A stretch of DNA of 5,848 nucleotides from an uncultured bacterium (lineage in GTDB: Bacteria; Verrucomicrobiota; Kiritimatiellia; CAIKKV01), in NCBI GenBank assembly GCA_903828035.1, contig CAIKKV010000144.1, positions 1-5,848 of the forward strand, written 5' to 3'. The notes under the pieces are model-generated. The model was not told where the DNA came from. It made no database searches and saw only the letters and a program-made list of their open reading frames with translations. The position numbers and the translations under genes are program-made. Positions 1-5,555 of the stretch are shown piece by piece (position 1 is the stretch's first letter; each line of letters opens with the position of its first letter).

Positions 1-1
1 C

Positions 2-586
2 GACTACCACGCCTATGCCCTTGGCTGGATGTATCGCGCCTCGGACATGACCGGCGCCTTTGGCCGCGCGCAGCTGGCCAAGCTGGACGGCTACCTGAAG
101 ATGCAGCGGGCGAACGGGGCCGTGCTGAACCGGCGGCTGAACAAGGTCCGCGGATTGATCCTTCCGACGGAGCCCGCCGGCCACTCGCACAACTGGTACA
201 ACTATACGAGCCGGATCGATTTTGCGGCCCTTGGCTGGACGGGCGACCCGGCCCTCATGCGGGACGCCATCATGGCGGCGCTGCGGGCGGAGGGCGTCCC
301 GGCCGGCGTCTGGCAGAGCTTCATCCTGCCCGTCATGACCGTGTTCCAGGCCAAGAACGCCTATGGCCGCGGCTGCCCATGGTCGTGCCACGGCGCCGGC
401 GACGGGGTGGAGTATGTGCCGGAGCGTTATCCGGCGGCCTTGCGCCATGCGGCCAGCCACTTTGGCATGACCACCCCGCTGCGCGCTCCCAATGGCACGG
501 ATGTGGCGGAAAAGGTCGCCGACGCGTTCCTCAAGGTGTTCGGGCGGATTGGCGAAATCGATCCGGATAAAATCCTGAAGAAATAG
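2..586 (+). CDS. DegT/DnrJ/EryC1/StrS-family PLP aminotransferase, C-terminal part (5' end outside window)
   Basis: The frame is open from base 2 and ends in TAG at 584-586, giving 194 residues. The in-frame ATG at 29 is an internal methionine, because the family pattern already runs before it. Near the start, ALGWMYRASDMTGAFGRAQL matches the family's 'G.NyR...lqaA.g.aQL.kL' segment, and HNWYNYTSRID followed by RAEGVPAGVW matches the C-terminal small-domain strand and the 'l...GI....y..P' segment. Family members are about 370-430 residues, so roughly half is missing, including the PLP-binding lysine; catalytic competence cannot be judged. Known members transfer an amino group to keto-sugars or keto-cyclitols (nucleotide-sugar, aminocyclitol or cell-envelope biosynthesis) in the cytoplasm. 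The substrate here is unknown. The gene converges on the regulator downstream and probably belongs to a transcription unit entering from the left. Family is secure; specific role is not. Confidence 0.85.
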   Translation, partial: DYHAYALGWMYRASDMTGAFGRAQLAKLDGYLKMQRANGAVLNRRLNKVRGLILPTEPAGHSHNWYNYTSRIDFAALGWTGDPALMRDAIMAALRAEGVPAGVWQSFILPVMTVFQAKNAYGRGCPWSCHGAGDGVEYVPERYPAALRHAASHFGMTTPLRAPNGTDVAEKVADAFLKVFGRIGEIDPDKILKK

Positions 587-592
587 GAATCG

Positions 593-1495
593 TCAGGAGA
601 CGACGGGCGGCTTCAGCTTGCGCGGGGAATCCGGTGCGCCGAAGGTCAGGGGGACCACGCCGTTGCGGCGAAACTGCAACGGCGTGCATCTCACGACCCG
701 CTGGAAAGTCCGCATGAAATTGGCAGGGGCTTCGTACCCCAGGCGCCAGGCGATCTCCTTGACCGGCAGGGACTCCGTTTTCAGCATGCCGCAGGCCGCC
801 AGCATTTTGGCGTTCTGGATGTGGACATGCGGCGAGATGCCGGTCTGCTGCTTGAAGATCCGGGCCAGATGCTCGGAGGAGATGTTGAGCCGCTCGGCAA
901 TGACCCCGACCGAGTGCGGCTTCGAGATTTCCGATTGCACGATTTCCTGGAACCGCCGGATCAGGCCGTGGTCCGCATGTTTTTCAGGAATGGCCGTCTT
1001 GGAGGCGGTCAGCGCATTCAGCAGGTCGGTCGCCAGCCGGGCGCTTTCGCTCAGGGCCAGGGTGCAGCCGATTTCATGATACACGTGGAACGACTGCAAC
1101 TGCTGGATCTGGACGCTTTCCAGCGGAAGCTCATAGACCGGCCCGAACCGCCGGATCAGGTCGCGCGCCATGGCGTGGGCCGCCGACCCGATGATGTCGA
1201 TGAACAGGAACTGCCAGGACGTCCGGCTTTTGGGAGGAAAATAGTAGCGCATCTGCGGATCGTGCGATTCGCACAGGAATCCCTTCCCGGCCGATAAGTT
1301 GTGTTTGCCCTTGGCGTCCTCGAAGATGCCGGTGCCGGACAGCGTATATTGAAAAACGACACGGGATCGATCTCTCTTGTTTCGTCCCTCCACCCGGTAG
1401 GCAGGCGTTCTCCGGGTTTCCTTGCCCACGCAATCGGGACGCGGGAAGTGCTGCAACGCTTCGAAGGTGTGGATGTAGAGGAAAAAATCGTGCAT
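593..1495 (-). CDS. AraC-family transcriptional regulator
   Basis: A 300-residue, full-length AraC-type regulator. Residues about 40-100 resemble the cupin-like sugar-sensing domain (PF02311): VVFQYTLSGTGIFED, then LSAGKGFLCE, then SWQFLFIDIIG, which fits the usual 'l.yvl.G.g......g..y.l..G..fl......Y......W...wi.f.G'. Residues about 175-278 form the DNA-binding domain. Its first helix-turn-helix is near 195-216 (VIAERLNISSEHLARIFKQ). The second is near 244-266 (VKEIAWRLGYEAPANFMRTF), followed by the signature end CTPLQFRRN. The ATG at 1495 is the only sensible start: an in-frame stop lies six codons upstream and the next methionine is inside the sensor domain. No clear Shine-Dalgarno precedes it. 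It is transcribed divergently from the oxidoreductase operon, so it probably senses a carbohydrate or related ligand and controls that operon, and perhaps itself. Ligand and direction of control are inferred, not seen. Confidence 0.93.
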   Translation of the reverse strand: MHDFFLYIHTFEALQHFPRPDCVGKETRRTPAYRVEGRNKRDRSRVVFQYTLSGTGIFEDAKGKHNLSAGKGFLCESHDPQMRYYFPPKSRTSWQFLFIDIIGSAAHAMARDLIRRFGPVYELPLESVQIQQLQSFHVYHEIGCTLALSESARLATDLLNALTASKTAIPEKHADHGLIRRFQEIVQSEISKPHSVGVIAERLNISSEHLARIFKQQTGISPHVHIQNAKMLAACGMLKTESLPVKEIAWRLGYEAPANFMRTFQRVVRCTPLQFRRNGVVPLTFGAPDSPRKLKPPVVS

Positions 1496-1539
1496 ATCAA
1501 ATTGGGATAGTTAATATCAGGGATTGCAGACTTTGGAGA

Positions 1540-1568
1540 TTGCGATTCATAGGGGTTGAATCTATCCT
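1540..1568 (+). promoter_or_regulatory. Candidate promoter for the oxidoreductase operon
   Basis: TTGCGA (1540-1545) and TATCCT (1563-1568) are separated by 17 bases; each matches the sigma70 consensus at 4 of 6 positions. A start near 1575 would give a leader of about 50 bases before the ATG at 1626. The weak boxes would suit a promoter that needs an activator. A second possibility is an extended -10, TGTTATCTT at 1578-1586, which overlaps the -10 of the opposing promoter. Which one is used cannot be decided from sequence. Confidence 0.28.
1544..1562. promoter_or_regulatory. Interrupted palindrome, candidate operator in the divergent region
   Basis: GATTCA (1544-1549) and its exact reverse complement TGAATC (1557-1562) flank a 7-base spacer. 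The repeat lies between the -35 and -10 boxes of the candidate plus-strand promoter and downstream of the candidate minus-strand start. In addition GATTGC occurs twice in direct orientation at 1522-1527 and 1538-1543, directly beside the left arm. AraC-family proteins usually bind direct or loosely inverted half-sites in such divergent regions. The repeats are seen; the operator role is inference, and arms of six bases can occur by chance. Confidence 0.35.
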
Positions 1569-1581
1569 AATGTTGCCTGTT

Positions 1582-1611
1582 ATCTTATCGGCCGGACGAA
1601 CCATTTGTCAA
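1582..1611 (-). promoter_or_regulatory. Candidate sigma70-type promoter for the AraC gene
   Basis: Read on the minus strand, a perfect TTGACA (1611-1606) is followed after 18 bases by TAAGAT (1587-1582, 4 of 6 matches to TATAAT). Transcription would start near 1575, leaving a leader of about 80 bases that contains the inverted repeat at 1544-1562. The exact -35 box is the best argument; the -10 is weaker and the -35 overlaps the leader of the opposite gene. Sigma factor preference of the host is unknown. Confidence 0.4.
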
Positions 1612-1615
1612 CAGA

Positions 1616-1621
1616 AGAGGA
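1616..1621 (+). promoter_or_regulatory. Ribosome binding site that decides the oxidoreductase start
   Basis: AGAGGA ends four bases before the ATG at 1626, a workable spacing. The in-frame TTG at 1605 would add seven residues but would place this site inside the gene, and it has no comparable site upstream. The ATG is also followed almost at once by the first strand of the Rossmann fold, as is usual for the family. Confidence 0.7.
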
Positions 1622-1625
1622 AACC

Positions 1626-2792
1626 ATGACACGATTGGGCGTGATCGGTTGCGGGGCGCGGATCAGCGCCATGATCAAGAGCTGTTTCCGGGATGTGGAT
1701 CCCGAGCTGCGGGTGGTGGGCGTGGTGGACCCGGATGAGCCCGCCGCGCGCGCCCGGTTGGAAGAGGCCGACCGCGAGGCCGTGTTTTATCCCGACCTCA
1801 AGACCTTGATGCGCGAAGCCCGCCCTGATGCGCTGGCCATCGGCACCCGCTGTCACCTGCACACGCCGTTTGCCGTCCAGGCCGCCGCCTACGATATTCC
1901 TTTGTTTCTCGAAAAACCGGTCTCTAATTCCATGGCGCAGGCGCTCAGCCTGGAGAAGGCCTTCCGCAAATCCAAGTGCCCCGTGATTGTCAGCTTTCCG
2001 CTACGCGTCTCTCCGCTTTGCGACATGGCCCGCCGGCTGATCGAAGACGGTTCCATCGGGGCGCCCGAACACATCCTGGGGGTCAACTATGTGCCGTACG
2101 GAATGGGCTATTTCGAGCATGCCTACCGTGAGTTCGCCATCACCCAGGGGCTCTTCCTTCAAAAGGCCACTCATGATTTCGATTATATGTCCTGTCTGAT
2201 GGGGCAGCCGATTGTCCGCGTTTCCGCGATGGCGAGCCGGGGCCGGATCTTCGGAGGCCGCAAACCCGCCGGGTTGCTCTGCTCCAAGTGCCCCGACAAG
2301 GAAACCTGCCTGGAAAGCCCCGCCAACCGGAAGCGGAACGGATCGGGCGGCGCGCTGGGCGATCACCAGTGTGTTTTCGGGCGCGACATCGGAAACCCCA
2401 AGGACGGCATGAACGAGGACTCCTCGAGCGCGCTCCTGGAGTTCGCCAACGGGGCGCACGGGCTCTATACGCAGGTGTTCTACAGCCGCCGGGATGCGGC
2501 GGCCCGCGGCTCGACCATCAGCGGCTATCGCGGCACCATCGCCTTCGATTGGTACAAAAACGAGATGCGCCGGATCCGGCACCATGAGCCCTTCTCCGAC
2601 ACCATCAAGCCCGCGGACGGGATGAGTCATTTCGGCGGCGACCTTGAATTGGCCCACGAGTTCATCAATTTGATTCGCGGGCGCCCGTCCAAGCGCCTTT
2701 CGATCTGGGATGGCCTCCGCAGCGTGTATGCCTGCCTGGCGGCCAAGGAAGCGGCGGAGACCGGGAAAAGCGTGCAGGTCAGACAGATTTAA
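1626..2792 (+). CDS. Gfo/Idh/MocA-family oxidoreductase with four-cysteine insert
   Basis: A 388-residue cytoplasmic protein, usual length for the family. The N-terminal Rossmann domain opens with RLGVIGCGARISAM (glycine-rich NAD(P) loop at about residues 5-12). It continues with VVGVVDPDEPA, where the Asp ends the second strand, and reaches the family signature FLEKPVSNS, in which Lys97 of the EKP motif is the usual catalytic or cofactor-contacting lysine. The C-terminal alpha/beta domain has QKATHDFDYMSCLMG at about 179-193, with Lys180, His183 and Asp184/Asp186 in the substrate region. Between the two comes a short insert with Cys219, Cys222, Cys228 and Cys249 (C-x2-C-x5-C-x20-C), which could bind a metal. 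Characterised members oxidise, reduce or rearrange sugars, inositols and related polyols using NAD(P); which one here is unknown. It is the first gene of a likely operon with the flavoprotein 18 bases downstream, facing the AraC gene. A sugar or glycoside redox role is inferred from family and context. Confidence 0.92.
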   Translation: MTRLGVIGCGARISAMIKSCFRDVDPELRVVGVVDPDEPAARARLEEADREAVFYPDLKTLMREARPDALAIGTRCHLHTPFAVQAAAYDIPLFLEKPVSNSMAQALSLEKAFRKSKCPVIVSFPLRVSPLCDMARRLIEDGSIGAPEHILGVNYVPYGMGYFEHAYREFAITQGLFLQKATHDFDYMSCLMGQPIVRVSAMASRGRIFGGRKPAGLLCSKCPDKETCLESPANRKRNGSGGALGDHQCVFGRDIGNPKDGMNEDSSSALLEFANGAHGLYTQVFYSRRDAAARGSTISGYRGTIAFDWYKNEMRRIRHHEPFSDTIKPADGMSHFGGDLELAHEFINLIRGRPSKRLSIWDGLRSVYACLAAKEAAETGKSVQVRQI

Positions 2793-2798
2793 GGGTCA

Positions 2799-2805
2799 AA
2801 GGAGG
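2799..2805 (+). promoter_or_regulatory. Strong ribosome binding site that decides the flavoprotein start
   Basis: AAGGAGG is a near-perfect Shine-Dalgarno. It stands five bases before the ATG at 2811 but only two before the in-frame GTG at 2808, so the ATG is the better start. It lies in the 18-base gap after the oxidoreductase stop, which supports co-transcription. Confidence 0.8.
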
Positions 2806-2810
2806 CCGTG

Positions 2811-5555
2811 ATGCCGGAACAGAAGCCATTCGTTTCTCTCTATGACAGCTGCCATGATGTTGGTGTTTTCGGGGCGGGTTACGCGGGCTATGCCGCGGCC
2901 GTCCGGCTTGCGAAGGAGGGGAAACGGGTTTTCCTGGCCGATCCCCGCGGCGATTTGCTTTGGGAAAGCGGAAGGGCTTTTTATCCGGTCCCCGGATCGA
3001 TGTCACCCGGCTTCGATTTTCTAACCGATGTGATCGCCCGCGTGTCGGGTATCGCCGGGGAGTGGGTGGATGGCGGCACGGCCGAGTTCACGGCCAATGA
3101 ACTGCTGCGCGACGCCGCTTTGCCCCGCCTCTATTATGTGTCCCCGGTGGGCGTCGAAAGGGAAGGGGACCGGATTGCCGCCGTCATCGTGGCGACGAAG
3201 TCCGGCCCTCGCCGCCTCGTTGCCCGGCAGTGGATCGACGCCACGGAGACCGGGACGCTGGCCCGCCTGGCCGGCCTGCCCAAAGCCCCCCGGGCGCCCG
3301 ACCGCCTGGTGGCGAGACTTCTGTTCCAGAAACGACAGTGGCCTTCGGCCGATCGCATCCTCCGCTCCCGCGCCTGCCCGGACTGCCGGATCACCTGGGA
3401 GGCATCCGGGTGGTCGGCCGAGCGGGCGCTCCAGATCGACATGCCGGGCTCCGAAACCCGGTTCCTGCGGTTTTTCGTTCCCGCGCTCGAAGCCTTGAGG
3501 GCCTCCGCCGGCGACGAGCTGAACGAATCCTTTGTCAGCCATGCCAGCTATGTGCCGTACCCCCTCTATGCCCGCGGCTCCGGGAAGTTGGCGCCCGCCG
3601 CAAACCTTGCCCTGGCTGTGCCGGGCTATGCGCCGGGGCCGATCGCGACCCTGGGCGACCGCTACCGGCTGGGTCATGACGCGGCCGGCCGCCTGGCCGC
3701 CCTGCCGGCATCCGGGAAAACGCGTCGGCCGTCCCGGTCGGTGCGGCTTCCCGAGCCGGTGAAATCGCTTCCGGCCGCCGGGATCGCTGTTTCCGGACTG
3801 GGGACAGGCGGACCCTTCGCGGCCCTGGCCGCCGCCCGGGCGGGCGCCCGGGTGACCGCTTTCGATCCGCTGCTGTTTGCCGGCGGCATTGGCGTGGGCG
3901 GGGGCATTCCCGAGTATTACTGGGGCATGGCGGGCGGGCTTCAAGCGGAGGTGGACGACCGGGTCCGCCGCCTGATGCCCCTGTTCGGCGGCCGCGACTG
4001 CTGGCCCCGCGGCTTTCACCCGGATGCCAAGCGCGTGGTGCTGGACGAACTGCTTCACGAGGCCGGCGTCGAGGTGCTGTTCGGAACGATGCTGGCCGGC
4101 GTGGAGAAGCAGGGCGGGCGCGTGACCTCCGCCTTGGTGGCCTCGCCCGGCGGGCTGCTGCGCCTCACGGCAAACGCCTGGATCGATTCAACCGGTGACG
4201 GGGATTTGTGCGCCTTTGCGGGCGCGAAAACCAGTTTCGGGCGAACGGGCGATGGTGTGCCCCAGGCCTACACGCAATCCTGCGGCCATTTCTTGCTCCA
4301 GAACGGGAAAGTTGTTGTCCACATCGTCAACCCCGACACGGGCATCGTCGATAACGCCGACAGCGAAGATGCCACGCGGGCCCGGATCGAAGGGCTTCAT
4401 GCCCTGTTCCAGCCCATTAACGCATTCGACCGGCTCACGTACGCCGTTCCCATGCTGGGTATCCGGCAAGGCCGTCTGGTGAAGACCGATTACCAGCTCA
4501 CCTTGGACGACCTGGTCGACCGGCGCCGTTTTCCCGATGCCGTCGGCTACTCCGTCGCGCATTATGACAATCATGCCTCCGATTACGAGTTCGAGAGCGA
4601 TGACACCTTTTTCTATGTGAATTGCGCGGGGCTATGGTCCATGCGGACCGCCTGTGAAATCCCGTACCGCATGCTCTTGCCGAAGGGGCTGTCCAATGTC
4701 TGGATCGCCTGTCGGGCGGCAGGGGCTGCCGAGGAGGCCTTTCCCAGCATGCGGATGCAGCGGGACTATCAGCGGATTGGCGAGGTCTGCGGCCTGGCCG
4801 CAACCCTGGCCGGCCGGCGGGCGGAAAGCCGGGCGGTCCCATACCCCGCGCTGCGGGCCCGGCTCGAAGCCAGCGGCGCTCTTTCACTGAGCGAGCCGGT
4901 CGGGATCGACTTTGGCCGCTCGGGAAGACCTTCCGATTTCTCCGCGCTGCCGGAAACGCAACCGGGCTTGTCGCTATGGAAGGAATATAGAAGCGATCGT
5001 CGCGCGGCGACGCCGGGCTTGCTAAAGCTGTTGAAGTCGAAGGATCGCGCCGCCGCCTGGCGGTCGGCCATGGTGCTGGGCGCCTGGGGAGATGTTGAAG
5101 CGGAGCCGCGCCTGCTGACCGCGGTGAAGACCCGGGAGGTCGGGGCGGAAGCCGCGGCAGGCGCCGTGGATCCCCAGCGCGGCTCCCGCGCCATTCTTCC
5201 CCGGTGGTGGATCGCGCTGACGCTGCTCCGCCGGTGCGGCACGTCGGCGGCCATTCCGGTGCTGATCCGGCTGGCGCAGCGAAACGATCTGCCGTTCCGC
5301 CTCAAGACCTCGCTGGCCTTGACCCTGGCCGCCTTGGCGGGCAAGGGGACGAAACAGGATCTCCGCAAAACGGTGGCCGCGGCTCTTGCCGGATTAGAGG
5401 CGTCCATCCCGGCCGATGCCGTCGACGGGTGGTCGCTGGCTTATGCCGTGGCCCGCGCCCGCTCGGCATGGGGCTTTTCGCAGTCGGCGTCGGTGTGCGG
5501 TTATCGTTTGGATTCCCGGGCGCATGTGCGCCGGGCCTTTCAGGAGCTGGCATGA
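2811..5555 (+). CDS. FAD-dependent oxidoreductase with two tandem FAD-type units and C-terminal HEAT-like region
   Basis: The product is 914 residues. Unit 1 (about 14-300) has the dinucleotide loop VGVFGAGYAG (glycines 21, 23, 26), Asp44 at the end of strand two, NELLRDA (96-102), WIDATETGTLA (Asp143) and a closing NLALAVPGY...GHDAAGRLAAL (265-298). Unit 2 (about 323-670) repeats the order: AVSGLGTGG (glycines 329, 331, 334), Asp352, DELLHEA (412-418), WIDSTGDGDLC (Asp459) and NVWIACRAAG...GEVCGLAATLAG (629-668). Only unit 2 has the glycine-rich GGIGVGGGIPEYYWGMAGG (358-376) and LGIRQGRLVKTDYQLTLDDL, which are typical of PF12831 (FAD_oxidored). It is therefore the likely catalytic flavin site. 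Residues about 734-865 are Leu/Ala-rich helices resembling HEAT repeats. No signal peptide or membrane segment is evident, so it is probably cytoplasmic. Substrate is unknown; the neighbouring Gfo/Idh/MocA enzyme suggests sugar-related redox chemistry. It overlaps the next gene by four bases. Family is secure; the HEAT label is tentative. Confidence 0.88.
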   Translation: MPEQKPFVSLYDSCHDVGVFGAGYAGYAAAVRLAKEGKRVFLADPRGDLLWESGRAFYPVPGSMSPGFDFLTDVIARVSGIAGEWVDGGTAEFTANELLRDAALPRLYYVSPVGVEREGDRIAAVIVATKSGPRRLVARQWIDATETGTLARLAGLPKAPRAPDRLVARLLFQKRQWPSADRILRSRACPDCRITWEASGWSAERALQIDMPGSETRFLRFFVPALEALRASAGDELNESFVSHASYVPYPLYARGSGKLAPAANLALAVPGYAPGPIATLGDRYRLGHDAAGRLAALPASGKTRRPSRSVRLPEPVKSLPAAGIAVSGLGTGGPFAALAAARAGARVTAFDPLLFAGGIGVGGGIPEYYWGMAGGLQAEVDDRVRRLMPLFGGRDCWPRGFHPDAKRVVLDELLHEAGVEVLFGTMLAGVEKQGGRVTSALVASPGGLLRLTANAWIDSTGDGDLCAFAGAKTSFGRTGDGVPQAYTQSCGHFLLQNGKVVVHIVNPDTGIVDNADSEDATRARIEGLHALFQPINAFDRLTYAVPMLGIRQGRLVKTDYQLTLDDLVDRRRFPDAVGYSVAHYDNHASDYEFESDDTFFYVNCAGLWSMRTACEIPYRMLLPKGLSNVWIACRAAGAAEEAFPSMRMQRDYQRIGEVCGLAATLAGRRAESRAVPYPALRARLEASGALSLSEPVGIDFGRSGRPSDFSALPETQPGLSLWKEYRSDRRAATPGLLKLLKSKDRAAAWRSAMVLGAWGDVEAEPRLLTAVKTREVGAEAAAGAVDPQRGSRAILPRWWIALTLLRRCGTSAAIPVLIRLAQRNDLPFRLKTSLALTLAALAGKGTKQDLRKTVAAALAGLEASIPADAVDGWSLAYAVARARSAWGFSQSASVCGYRLDSRAHVRRAFQELA
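5542..5546 (+). promoter_or_regulatory. Ribosome binding site for the third operon gene, inside the flavoprotein gene
   Basis: AGGAG ends five bases before the ATG at 5552. With the ATGA overlap at 5552-5555 it supports a real start there and translational coupling to the flavoprotein. Confidence 0.7.

Noticed and set aside
29..586. Aminotransferase as a complete 185-residue gene starting at 29
   Set aside because: The frame is open to the window edge and family-conserved residues lie before the ATG, so it is the tail of a longer gene.
618..1297. Plus-strand open frames opposite the AraC gene
   Set aside because: They mirror conserved helix-turn-helix coding on the other strand and show no domain of their own.
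1605..1625. Upstream TTG start for the Gfo/Idh/MocA gene
   Set aside because: The extra seven residues precede the normal N-terminus of the family, and the Shine-Dalgarno at 1616-1621 fits the ATG at 1626.
2001..2657. Minus-strand open frame of 218 codons opposite the Gfo/Idh/MocA gene
   Set aside because: No recognisable domain; it covers conserved motifs of the opposite gene and has composition typical of a shadow frame.
3835..3852. Perfect 8-2-8 GC palindrome (CCCGGGCG GG CGCCCGGG)
   Set aside because: It encodes the AARAGARV segment of the second Rossmann helix; Ala/Gly/Arg codons in GC-rich DNA produce such symmetry, and it has no regulatory context.
3021..4058. Minus-strand open frame of 345 codons opposite the flavoprotein
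   Set aside because: It is low-complexity in Gly, Pro, Arg and Ala, has no family motif, and lies opposite a well-supported gene. Long antisense frames are expected in GC-rich coding DNA.
4769..5407. Minus-strand open frame of 212 codons opposite the flavoprotein C-terminus
   Set aside because: Ser/Arg/Ala-rich with no motif; explained by the GC bias of the plus-strand gene.
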